Part shown: positions 7,005 through 14,152 of the stretch, piece by piece | How positions within the stretch are numbered: position 1 is the stretch's first letter | How the letters are laid out: the number at the start of each line of letters is the position of its first letter | Assembly (NCBI GenBank): GCA_040880365.1 | Contig: JBBDIO010000174.1 | Span: 1-22,935 of the forward strand | Direction of reading: 5' to 3' | Length of the DNA: 22,935 nucleotides | Origin: JBBDIO01 sp040880365 | GTDB taxonomy: Bacteria > Chloroflexota > Anaerolineae > Caldilineales > Caldilineaceae | Notes under the pieces: generated by a model | Database searches by the model: none | What the model saw: only the letters and a program-made list of their open reading frames with translations | Told to the model about the DNA's origin: nothing | Made by a program: the position numbers and the translations under genes

Positions 7005-9179
7005 TCAGGCGGCGCCGGACAGCGGCGCTGTGCCCATCTGCACGATGACATTGACTGCCGGTATGCGACAGGTTTCGCCTGCCTTGAGCGAAAAGGTCGA
7101 GATGTGTTGTCCGGCATAGACTTCGCTGGCGCCTTCGAGATGTAGCCCGGTGATGGCAATGGTTACATCTCGATCTGAGGTCACAATCAGGCCGTTGTTC
7201 ACCAGGAGCGCCGCCCGGACATTGGCTGCTTTGTAGAGCGCGCGTGTGGTCATGCGCCGGCCGATTTCATGCAGGCTCAGACTGATGATCGGGGCGTTGC
7301 CATAATAGGTGGCATACTTCGCCACGACCCGATCTATGAGGTCGGTGAGCAGGGTGTGGACGCCGTCGTAGGCACGCAGGTTGGCTTGATGAAACATGAG
7401 TGGATCAAGATCGAATCTGAGCAAGTAGCGCAGGATTACATCGGCCTCTTGGTCGAGAATTTCGTCGATGGTGAGGTCGCGTCCCCAATAGGTGCGGTAG
7501 ATATGGTTGTAGCGGTCTGCCCACTCGGCGGGGGTGGATACATCGTGCAACAGGTTGCTGGGGTGACGCGGAACGACCAGCACTTCGGGTTGGTGGCGGC
7601 TGCGATTGCCCACATTGGGCGCGGGGTTGTTCCACCCGGGGCGTGATGTATCGGATACCAGATAGCAGACACCCAGGCTCTTGGCCGCAAAGAGAAATTT
7701 GGGATTGTCCAGCCCCGATGTGTCGGAGGTGACCATGCTGTCGGTGTTATAGGCATCCAGGCCCAGGTTGAGCGCGGTAAGATGGTTTTGCTGTATTTCG
7801 GAAAAACATTCTTCCATGTTGGCCGTGTTCAGATGCAGATGGGTGAAGCCATGATTGATCCAGCGGAAGTGGGCCTGGTGGCGCATCAGGCTTTCGGCCA
7901 GTGGGTCCTGGAGTGCCGGTTGCTCAATTCCGCCGCCATTGAAGGCCATATCGATGGTGAAACCAGATTCGAGCAGGGGATGGGCGCGCATATTTCTGAG
8001 CCACTGGACTGTGGCTTCGATATCTTCGGCATGCAATCGATAGGTTTCGCCTTCGGCGTCGGATTGGGTTTGCGCATCCCACAAGCGGTTGTGATTAAAT
8101 ATGTCATCGACCTGGATACTGAGATAGATGCGACGATGGCCGACAAACAGGCCGCGTGTGACCCAGTTGATCAGGCCATAGCCCAAAAGCTGGGTGTGGA
8201 GCAACTCGGTGGCCTGGTTTAGACCCAGCCAGAGTTGCTCGTTGCCCAGGGAATTTATAAAAACGGCGGCATAGATTCTGCCCCCGGCATCGGTCAATAA
8301 GGGGTGGACTGCGGGCGATGTGGCGACAACACCCGCGATATCTGTCGTCTCGGTTTCCTCTGTATTGTCCAGAGGAGTCAGGGCAGTCGCTAGCGTGGCG
8401 ACCGGAATTGTGCAATCGCCATACAGATAATCGAAGACCCGTCGGCCATCTTCAGTCAGGGACAGGGCAAGCGGGGTGGTGGCGGTGTCGATAAATTCGG
8501 CGATATAGCCGGGCCGGGCGGCGTCTTGCTGGGCGATCTCGGTGCCTGGCGGGCAGAAGCAGACCAGGCAACGAATGCCGAAGCGCGCACAGCATTGCAG
8601 AACGGCTTCGCGTTCTGTGCTATCCAGCGCGTCTTCCCAGCGTGAGGGTTCGGGTTGCCACTTGCCTGCATTGGCCGTTGTAATAATGATGCCCTGGTAG
8701 AAGGCGGTGGAGCCGTTCCACAGGCGCGATTGTGTAATCTCCTCGTCCTGGGCATATAGCACATCGAAGGGCACGCCCATGTAGTCCAGAATGTCGGTGA
8801 TCGCAATCAGGTTGGAATCTTCGCGGTCGGCGCAAATCACCAACAGCCGCAGTTCGATTACATCGCCATGCCGTGGGCCAGATTCTGTGGCACGCCCCAT
8901 AGAACTTTGAACTTCTCGTTCAGTTTCGGCTTCGTGCGATGCCGCTTCTGCGCTTGCCATGTGATTGGGCATCAGACCGACCTGGGACAGGTTCGGCGCC
9001 GTGGCTGCCGCCAAAGGTGTGGTTTGGGCCAGGGCTGCTGCAGGTTCGCCGTGATCTTTACTGTGATCTTTACTGTGGTCTCTGCTGTGGTCTCTGCTGT
9101 GGTTTCTACTGTGGACTCTGCCACTGTGTGCCCCTGTAAAGGTTCCTGAGAGCGACAGCTTTTCGAACAGCTTTTTCAT
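7005..9179 (-). CDS. Agd3-like (CE18-type) polysaccharide deacetylase, no signal peptide
   Basis: This 724-residue protein is homologous along its length to the product of the next gene upstream (9297-11561). Residues 108-345 form an N-terminal alpha/beta region (LRLLVICADREDSN, then GVPFDVLYA at 135-143). A NodB-like deacetylase domain follows, with a metal-ligand aspartate pair QVDDIF (356-361), an HxxxH metal motif NHGFTH (442-447), and a conserved MFHQANLRAY (595-604) supplying another histidine. A C-terminal beta-rich tail ends near 714. The layout resembles Aspergillus Agd3, which deacetylates galactosaminogalactan. No signal peptide or membrane segment is visible. Instead residues about 21-44 are six Ser/Arg/Lys/Asp/His tetrapeptides (HSRD/HSKD), encoded by a 12-bp tandem repeat. 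It could be cytosolic, tethered or exported by another route. It lies 117 bases after its paralogue and 120 before the PelF-type gene. Confidence 0.85.
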   Translation of the reverse strand: MKKLFEKLSLSGTFTGAHSGRVHSRNHSRDHSRDHSKDHSKDHGEPAAALAQTTPLAAATAPNLSQVGLMPNHMASAEAASHEAETEREVQSSMGRATESGPRHGDVIELRLLVICADREDSNLIAITDILDYMGVPFDVLYAQDEEITQSRLWNGSTAFYQGIIITTANAGKWQPEPSRWEDALDSTEREAVLQCCARFGIRCLVCFCPPGTEIAQQDAARPGYIAEFIDTATTPLALSLTEDGRRVFDYLYGDCTIPVATLATALTPLDNTEETETTDIAGVVATSPAVHPLLTDAGGRIYAAVFINSLGNEQLWLGLNQATELLHTQLLGYGLINWVTRGLFVGHRRIYLSIQVDDIFNHNRLWDAQTQSDAEGETYRLHAEDIEATVQWLRNMRAHPLLESGFTIDMAFNGGGIEQPALQDPLAESLMRHQAHFRWINHGFTHLHLNTANMEECFSEIQQNHLTALNLGLDAYNTDSMVTSDTSGLDNPKFLFAAKSLGVCYLVSDTSRPGWNNPAPNVGNRSRHQPEVLVVPRHPSNLLHDVSTPAEWADRYNHIYRTYWGRDLTIDEILDQEADVILRYLLRFDLDPLMFHQANLRAYDGVHTLLTDLIDRVVAKYATYYGNAPIISLSLHEIGRRMTTRALYKAANVRAALLVNNGLIVTSDRDVTIAITGLHLEGASEVYAGQHISTFSLKAGETCRIPAVNVIVQMGTAPLSGAA
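9049..9120. repeat. 12-bp tandem repeat (6 units) in deacetylase gene
   Basis: Six consecutive 12-bp units of the form CTGTGRTCTYTR cover 9049-9120. Units at 9073 and 9085 are identical, as nearly are those at 9049 and 9061. Read on the minus strand they encode six tetrapeptides RVHS, RNHS, RDHS, RDHS, KDHS, KDHG. The unit is a multiple of three, so copy-number change would keep the frame. Confidence 0.9.
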
Positions 9180-9227
9180 AGCGCATTCTCGATCCTGTGC
9201 GATTCCTGGTTGAGTAAAGAGCGGTGG

Positions 9228-9257
9228 GTCCCTGGGAAAGCGTTATTTCCCAGGGAC
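9228..9257. terminator. Perfect 12-bp hairpin between the two deacetylase genes
   Basis: GTCCCTGGGAAA (9228-9239) and TTTCCCAGGGAC (9246-9257) form a perfect stem with a 6-base loop. It starts about 40 bases after the stop of the exported deacetylase and ends about 50 bases before the start of the next. There is no T tract in the minus direction, so an mRNA-processing or attenuation role is as likely as termination. Confidence 0.55.
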
Positions 9258-9296
9258 TTTCAGTGCAAAACCGGCGTGCCGGACTGCGGTGCGGAA

Positions 9297-11561
9297 CTAT
9301 TCGCACGCAGGCGCGGGGATGGTAAGCGATGCCCCGGCTTCCAGCGCGACGAAGGACGTGGTCTGTCCGCCATAGACGCGCGGTGCGTCGCCATGCGTCA
9401 GCCCTGTGATGGGAACGGTGGCGGCATTATCCACGGTCAGCGTGATGCTTTCGCAGGGGACCAGCGTGGCGCGTGCCCCCGAATTGTTGTAGCGCATGCG
9501 TTCGGCCATGCGCACGCCGATTTCCTGTTGGGTCAGACCCAGAATGGGCAGATTGTAGACCCGACTGTACTTCGCCAGGGTTGCCTCAATCAGATCTCCC
9601 AGCAAGGAGTTGTTGGAGGTGTAGGCGCGTACATTCGCCTGGTGGAACATGAGGGGATCGATGTCCCACTTGAGCAGGTACTGCAACCACATTTCCGACT
9701 CTACGTCGAGAATTTCGGCGTAGGTCAGGTCGCGACTCCAATAGCGGAACTGTCCATCGGCACAGGTGCCGGTTGGCCCATAGAAGCAGTTGTATTCCGA
9801 AACCCATTCCGGGGGCGTCGCCAGGTTATAGAACAGGTTGGTGGGGCGACGGGGAATGATCAGGATGCTGGGTTGGAATTCGCTATAGAACCCGGCATTG
9901 GGCGTGGGGTTGTTCCAGCCGGGGCGCGACGTATCGGAAATGAAATACTCCATGCCAAAATCGAAGGCGGCTCGCTGAAATTCGGGATTGTAGAGGCCCG
10001 AAATATCAGGTTGCACCATTGCCCCCTGGACATAGCGACTCAGCCCAAGCTGATTGATTGCGATTTCGTGGTTCAGGCTCAGCTCGGCCAGGGCATCGTC
10101 GTAGGTGATGTCATCCAGGTTGGCGTGGGTCAGCGTGTGGTTGACATAGGCAAAGGCTGCCTCGTCTTCGATCACGGCGGGGGTGAGCGAATCGCGGCTA
10201 TAAATGCCGGTCGCGCCTTCGCCGTTGAACGCCCATTCGAGGATCAGGCTGGATGCCAGTGGATAGCGGGTGCGCATGCGGTTTTGCCAGACGATGGCGC
10301 GCCGGAAGTCGCGGCCTGTCATGCGGAACAGCAGACCGGTCGTGTCGCTTTGGGCGTTGATATCCCACATGTCGGAATCGATGAGCAGATCATCGACTTG
10401 TGGATTGATGATCACTTCGCGTTCGCCCAGATACAGCCCTTTGGTCACCCAGTTGATCATGCCGTAGGAAAGCAGCAGTGAGTGGATCAGATAGGGGTTG
10501 TTGGCAGCCGTGATCGTCAGATTTTCGCGTCCGTTGCCATAATTGTGGATGGACGCAATGGCATGGCCCTCGCCGGTCACGAGCAAGGGGGTGGTCACCG
10601 CCGGATCGATCACATTGGCCAGATAGACCCAGGCATTCATGAATGTGATGGGGGTAGCGGTGTTGAGATAGGGATAGATATCCTTCCCGGCATCGGTCAG
10701 TGTGGCGACCAATGGGGTGGTGGTCGTGTCCACATATTCCTGGTCGGGATCGATGATCAATCCATAGGTTTCGGGCCAACCGGTAGGATAGGTATAGGAC
10801 GTGACCTGGCGCACTCCGAACATGGATTCGTAGGTCCACAGCGCCCACCATTCATTGCCGTCGAGTGCGCTTTCCCACCCGCCGGTGGCGGGGTTGAAAA
10901 AGCCCAGATTGCCGGTGATCAGGATGATGCCCTGGTAGTAGCCGTGGTCGAACCCGTTGGAAAGCATATCCCACGTGATGGGCGTTTCGGCGGCGAGGAT
11001 GACATCAAAGGGAATGCCTACCTGTTGCAGAAAAGCAATCGCGGCGGGATAGTCGGTTTCGTTGCCATCGGCGGCAATCACCAGCAACTTCATGTCGATC
11101 CTTTTGGTAACCTGCTGAATCGTTACCTGTCCGGCACGGTCGCTGGTGACAGGTTGGGAGAGGAGGGGCAAGTGGAGCCGATAGCCTGACGGGTCTGGGG
11201 CCTGTAGTTCGGCCTGGGGCTGGATGGCGTAGCCGGGGATAGTGAAGGGGGAGAGCCTGAACTCGTGCTCGTCGTCTTCGCCATGTTGATGGTGCGAGGT
11301 GCCGCGCGTATACGCGGGGTCTTCATCCTGCGGTGGCAGATCGGGCAACTCGGTGCTCGCGATGCCTGTCTCCGCGTCAATCGGCCCCAGCGGTAGGCTG
11401 TGGGGATAGATTGCCGCGGCAGGATCGTGGCCGCCGGGGGTGGCGGCGGACAGCGGACGCGACCAGAGCGCAACTGTCGAGGAGAGCACGATGCAGACCA
11501 CGGTACTCACATGCAGCCAAAACTGTCTTTTGTGCCTGCTGACTAATCTCTTTCCTTGCAT
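9297..11561 (-). CDS. Exported Agd3-like (CE18-type) polysaccharide deacetylase
   Basis: This 754-residue protein is predicted to remove acetyl groups from an N-acetylhexosamine polymer outside the membrane. The N-terminus has a basic region (KRLVSRHKR) and a hydrophobic core (about 14-33) ending SRPLSA, a likely Sec signal peptide cut near 39-41. A His/Asp/Glu-rich stretch (about 89-100, HHQHGEDDEHE) follows. An alpha/beta region begins at about 155 (MKLLVIAADGNETDY). The deacetylase domain carries QVDDLL (388-393), HTLTH (475-479) and MFHQANVRAY (638-647), matching the metal-binding and active-site pattern of NodB-like esterases and the overall plan of fungal Agd3. Start 11561 is chosen because GAAAGGA lies about 9 bases upstream and the signal peptide follows; a longer frame reaches a TTG at 11681. 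It lies 132 bases after glmS. Similarity to Agd3 is recognised from pattern and length, not computed. Confidence 0.87.
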   Translation of the reverse strand: MQGKRLVSRHKRQFWLHVSTVVCIVLSSTVALWSRPLSAATPGGHDPAAAIYPHSLPLGPIDAETGIASTELPDLPPQDEDPAYTRGTSHHQHGEDDEHEFRLSPFTIPGYAIQPQAELQAPDPSGYRLHLPLLSQPVTSDRAGQVTIQQVTKRIDMKLLVIAADGNETDYPAAIAFLQQVGIPFDVILAAETPITWDMLSNGFDHGYYQGIILITGNLGFFNPATGGWESALDGNEWWALWTYESMFGVRQVTSYTYPTGWPETYGLIIDPDQEYVDTTTTPLVATLTDAGKDIYPYLNTATPITFMNAWVYLANVIDPAVTTPLLVTGEGHAIASIHNYGNGRENLTITAANNPYLIHSLLLSYGMINWVTKGLYLGEREVIINPQVDDLLIDSDMWDINAQSDTTGLLFRMTGRDFRRAIVWQNRMRTRYPLASSLILEWAFNGEGATGIYSRDSLTPAVIEDEAAFAYVNHTLTHANLDDITYDDALAELSLNHEIAINQLGLSRYVQGAMVQPDISGLYNPEFQRAAFDFGMEYFISDTSRPGWNNPTPNAGFYSEFQPSILIIPRRPTNLFYNLATPPEWVSEYNCFYGPTGTCADGQFRYWSRDLTYAEILDVESEMWLQYLLKWDIDPLMFHQANVRAYTSNNSLLGDLIEATLAKYSRVYNLPILGLTQQEIGVRMAERMRYNNSGARATLVPCESITLTVDNAATVPITGLTHGDAPRVYGGQTTSFVALEAGASLTIPAPACE

Positions 11562-11693
11562 ATAGAGAATTCCTTTCAAAAATCCTGGTTTTCCACTTCG
11601 AATTGCTATCGAGGGTACAGAACACGGGGGCGGAGCCACTGTCCTCCTCGGACGAATTTTTACAAGAATTTTGCTGGTCAATGCGCGCGTTGG

Positions 11694-13553
11694 TTATTCG
11701 ACTGTGACGCTTTTCGCCAGATTGCGCGGCTGATCGATATCTGTGCCGCGGCAGAGGGCGATTTCATAGGCCAAAAGCTGGAGGGGAAGCACTGCCAGCA
11801 CCGGGTTGAGGAGTTCGTCGGCCGCAGGGATGGGCATAACTGCATCGGCGACGGCGTGCACATAGGCGTCGTCGTGGTGGGCAACGGCAAGCACCTGTCC
11901 ACCGCGCGCTTTGACCTGCTCGATCTGGCTGACCATCTTGTCGTAGGTGCTATCGCGGGGCACGATGACCACAGTGGGCATATGGGCGTCGATCAGGGCG
12001 ATGGGGCCATGTTTCATCTCGCCGGCAGGATAGCCTTCGGCGTGGATGTAGCTGATTTCCTTCAGTTTGAGCGCGCCTTCGCGTGCTACCGGGTAGTTAA
12101 TGCCGCGCCCGATGTAGAGAAAGTTGTTGAACGACTGATAGCGAGCCGCAAGTTGCGCATAGGCCTGGGTGTGCCACGCAGCATCCAGAAAGTCGCCCAC
12201 CAACCCGGGCAGGGTGGCAATGCTGCGAATCAGCGCGGCAGATTGGGTTTCGGTCAGCACATTGCGGATTTTGCCCAAATACGCAGCCAGCAAATAGAGC
12301 GATGTGACTGACGCGGTAAAGGCTTTGGTGCTGGCGACGCCGATTTCGGGGCCGGCTTGCATATATACCACGCCCTGGCACACGCGCTCGGCCTGGCTGC
12401 CCACGGCGTTGACGATGGCCGCGGTGGTGGCGCCCTGTTCGCGACCTTCTTCGAGGGCGGCGAGGGTGTCTACGGTTTCGCCGCTCTGGGAGATGGCGAG
12501 GACCAGGTGGTTGGGGCGGATAATCGGCGACCGGTAGCGAAATTCGCTGGCATAATCGACTTCGACGGGGATGCGGGCAACGCGCTCGATGAGATATTTG
12601 CCCACCAGCCCTGCATAGTAGCTGGTGCCGCAGGCGACGATAGAGATTTTTTCGATGGCGTTGATCTGGGCGGGGTCCAGATTCAGTGTGTCCAGATGAA
12701 TGCGGTTGTTAGATACATCCAGCCTTCCGCGCAGGGTATCGGTTAGGGTATTGCCCTGTTCGAAAATTTCCTTCTGCATGAAGTGGGTGTATTTCCCCTT
12801 CTCGGCGGCCTGGGCATCCAGTTGGATTTCCAGCGGCTGCTTGTCGATGGGGTTGCCCATGAAATCGTAGAAGCTGACACCGGCGCGAGTGATGATGGCG
12901 AATTGGCGATTTTCCAGAAAGATTACTTTGCGGGTGTGCTTAAGGATTGCAGGCAGATCGCTGGCAATAAAGGTTTCGCCTTCGCCCAGGCCGATGACCA
13001 CACCGCCGGCATTGCCCAACCGGGCCGCAATCACACAGTCGGGATGGTCCTGGCTTGCCACGACAATTGCGCTGGGGCCTTGCAGTTCCTGGATGGTCAT
13101 GCGCACGGCTTTGGCAAAATCGCCCGCGCAGCCGTTGTTGTAGTGGTGATGAACCAGGTGCACGATAGTTTCGGTATCCGTGTCGCTGCAAAACGAGTAG
13201 CCTTTGTCCTGGAGTGTGCGCCGCAACTCGACAAAATTTTCGACAATGCCATTTTGCACGACGGCAAAACGACTGTCGGGGCTGAGATGGGGGTGAGCAT
13301 TGCGTTCGCAGGGAGGGCCGTGGGTCGCCCAGCGCGTGTGACCGATGGCAACACTGCCCGCCAGCGGCGTGGTATCCAATGCCTGTGCCAGGTTGTAGAG
13401 CTTGCCGGCCCGGCGTTGGGTCTGGATGTGACCATCCTGTGCCAGCACGGCAATGCCCGCCGAATCATAACCTCGATATTCCAGGCGACGCAGCCCTTCG
13501 AGGACGATTGGCGCCGCCGCGTGTTCGCCGATATATCCCACAATGCCACACAT
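11694..13553 (-). CDS. glmS: Glutamine--fructose-6-phosphate aminotransferase (isomerizing)
   Basis: This 619-residue enzyme makes glucosamine-6-phosphate from fructose-6-phosphate and glutamine, the entry to UDP-GlcNAc. It starts MCGIVGYIGEH; removal of Met exposes the catalytic Cys, which decides ATG 13553 over an in-frame ATG at 13586. GAGGAG lies 7 bases upstream. The glutaminase domain (1 to about 220) shows HTRWATHG (72-79) and QNGIVENF (100-107). The two SIS domains include CGTSYYAG (308-315) and SQSGETVDT (355-363). The C-terminus ends DQPRNLAKSVTVE, the usual closing motif. Length is close to the roughly 609 residues of typical GlmS. As first gene of the polysaccharide row it probably boosts amino-sugar supply. 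Whether it is the only glmS in the genome cannot be told from this window. Confidence 0.97.
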   Translation of the reverse strand: MCGIVGYIGEHAAAPIVLEGLRRLEYRGYDSAGIAVLAQDGHIQTQRRAGKLYNLAQALDTTPLAGSVAIGHTRWATHGPPCERNAHPHLSPDSRFAVVQNGIVENFVELRRTLQDKGYSFCSDTDTETIVHLVHHHYNNGCAGDFAKAVRMTIQELQGPSAIVVASQDHPDCVIAARLGNAGGVVIGLGEGETFIASDLPAILKHTRKVIFLENRQFAIITRAGVSFYDFMGNPIDKQPLEIQLDAQAAEKGKYTHFMQKEIFEQGNTLTDTLRGRLDVSNNRIHLDTLNLDPAQINAIEKISIVACGTSYYAGLVGKYLIERVARIPVEVDYASEFRYRSPIIRPNHLVLAISQSGETVDTLAALEEGREQGATTAAIVNAVGSQAERVCQGVVYMQAGPEIGVASTKAFTASVTSLYLLAAYLGKIRNVLTETQSAALIRSIATLPGLVGDFLDAAWHTQAYAQLAARYQSFNNFLYIGRGINYPVAREGALKLKEISYIHAEGYPAGEMKHGPIALIDAHMPTVVIVPRDSTYDKMVSQIEQVKARGGQVLAVAHHDDAYVHAVADAVMPIPAADELLNPVLAVLPLQLLAYEIALCRGTDIDQPRNLAKSVTVE

Positions 13554-13828
13554 ATGCGCGCTCCTCTGGATAGGCATCCCACACAAGGGAAACCCACGAT
13601 AACTGGATAGGAGAAAGTATTCGTCTGGAACGGGTTGTCTGGGCAGTCCTTAGAATTTACTGAAAGGTTTGCACGTGTCGGATGAGAGGTTGTGCGAAAA
13701 CCGGGCACTGTTTGAGAGGCTGCCGTGAGTTGATAGTAGCAACAATTGGGAATTTGCACATCGGACAGAGGGTCACAATCGTATGGTTCTAATTTAGGGT
13801 ATTTGGGTAGTGCAAAGGATATAGAAGC

Positions 13829-13872
13829 AATAGCCCAAATGGCCTATACGCGTATGGGCCATTTGGGCTATT
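13829..13872. repeat. 44-bp near-perfect palindrome
   Basis: The left arm (13829-13850, beginning AATAGCCCAAATGGCC) and right arm (13851-13872, ending GGCCATTTGGGCTATT) match over 22 bp, with one T/C difference that would be a U-G wobble in RNA. There is no spacer. One further pair (13828/13873) extends it. It sits about 275 bases upstream of glmS. It could be a large operator, a cruciform or a bidirectional transcription barrier. Confidence 0.85.
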
Positions 13873-14036
13873 GGGATAGGCCGACGGGGTATGCCACGGG
13901 TTGGCATGCCGTGCGCCGGGGACAGGCTATTTGGGGTGCAGGCTTATTACGTATTGGGAGAGGACGTCGCGCAGGTGTGCAATGGGGCGTTGGGCTGGGT
14001 TAGAGGAGTGGCGTGGGCACTTTGGCTGCTATGGTG

Positions 14037-14082
14037 CGCAGATTATCATGCGCAGATATCGTACGCAGATATCGTACGCAGA
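14037..14082. repeat. Iteron-like 13-14-bp direct repeats
   Basis: CGCAGATATCGTA occurs in perfect tandem at 14051-14063 and 14064-14076. A related CGCAGATTATCATG precedes it (14037-14050) and a partial CGCAGA follows (14077-14082). The last partial unit leads straight into the hairpin at 14082. Regular spacing of about 13 bp suggests a binding array for a regulator, but copy number is small. Confidence 0.7.
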
Positions 14083-14121
14083 CTGCGGGTGGGCACAGGT
14101 AAATTTGTGCCCACCCGCAGT
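14082..14121 (-). terminator. Strong hairpin downstream of the response regulator gene
   Basis: A 16-bp perfect stem joins ACTGCGGGTGGGCACA (14082-14097) and its complement (14106-14121), with an 8-base loop. It lies 32 bases after the response-regulator stop, where a terminator for the two-component operon is expected. No T tract follows on the minus strand. Confidence 0.6.
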
Positions 14122-14152
14122 GTCAAATAGTGGCAATTCAGGGGGTCGGCGC

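Larger units (their letters stand above)
13554..14152. other. Regulatory-looking intergenic region upstream of glmS
   Basis: About 600 bases lie between the response regulator stop and the glmS start. The region should contain the promoter of the polysaccharide row, but I could not place convincing -35/-10 boxes. It does hold a 44-bp palindrome, three 13-14-bp direct repeats and a 16-bp hairpin, listed separately. Short open frames here lack ribosome binding sites and family resemblance and run through the palindrome, so none is called a gene. No glmS ribozyme-like core is recognisable. Confidence 0.6.

Noticed and set aside
13554..13750. glmS ribozyme upstream of glmS
   Set aside because: No sequence resembling the ribozyme core or cleavage site is seen before the ribosome binding site.
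13746..14003. 85-codon plus-strand open frame upstream of glmS
   Set aside because: It is translated through the 44-bp palindrome and G-rich sequence, with no ribosome binding site and no similarity pattern.
13829..14121. CRISPR array from the repeats upstream of glmS
   Set aside because: Repeats are 13-14 bp without unique spacers between them, and no cas genes are nearby.
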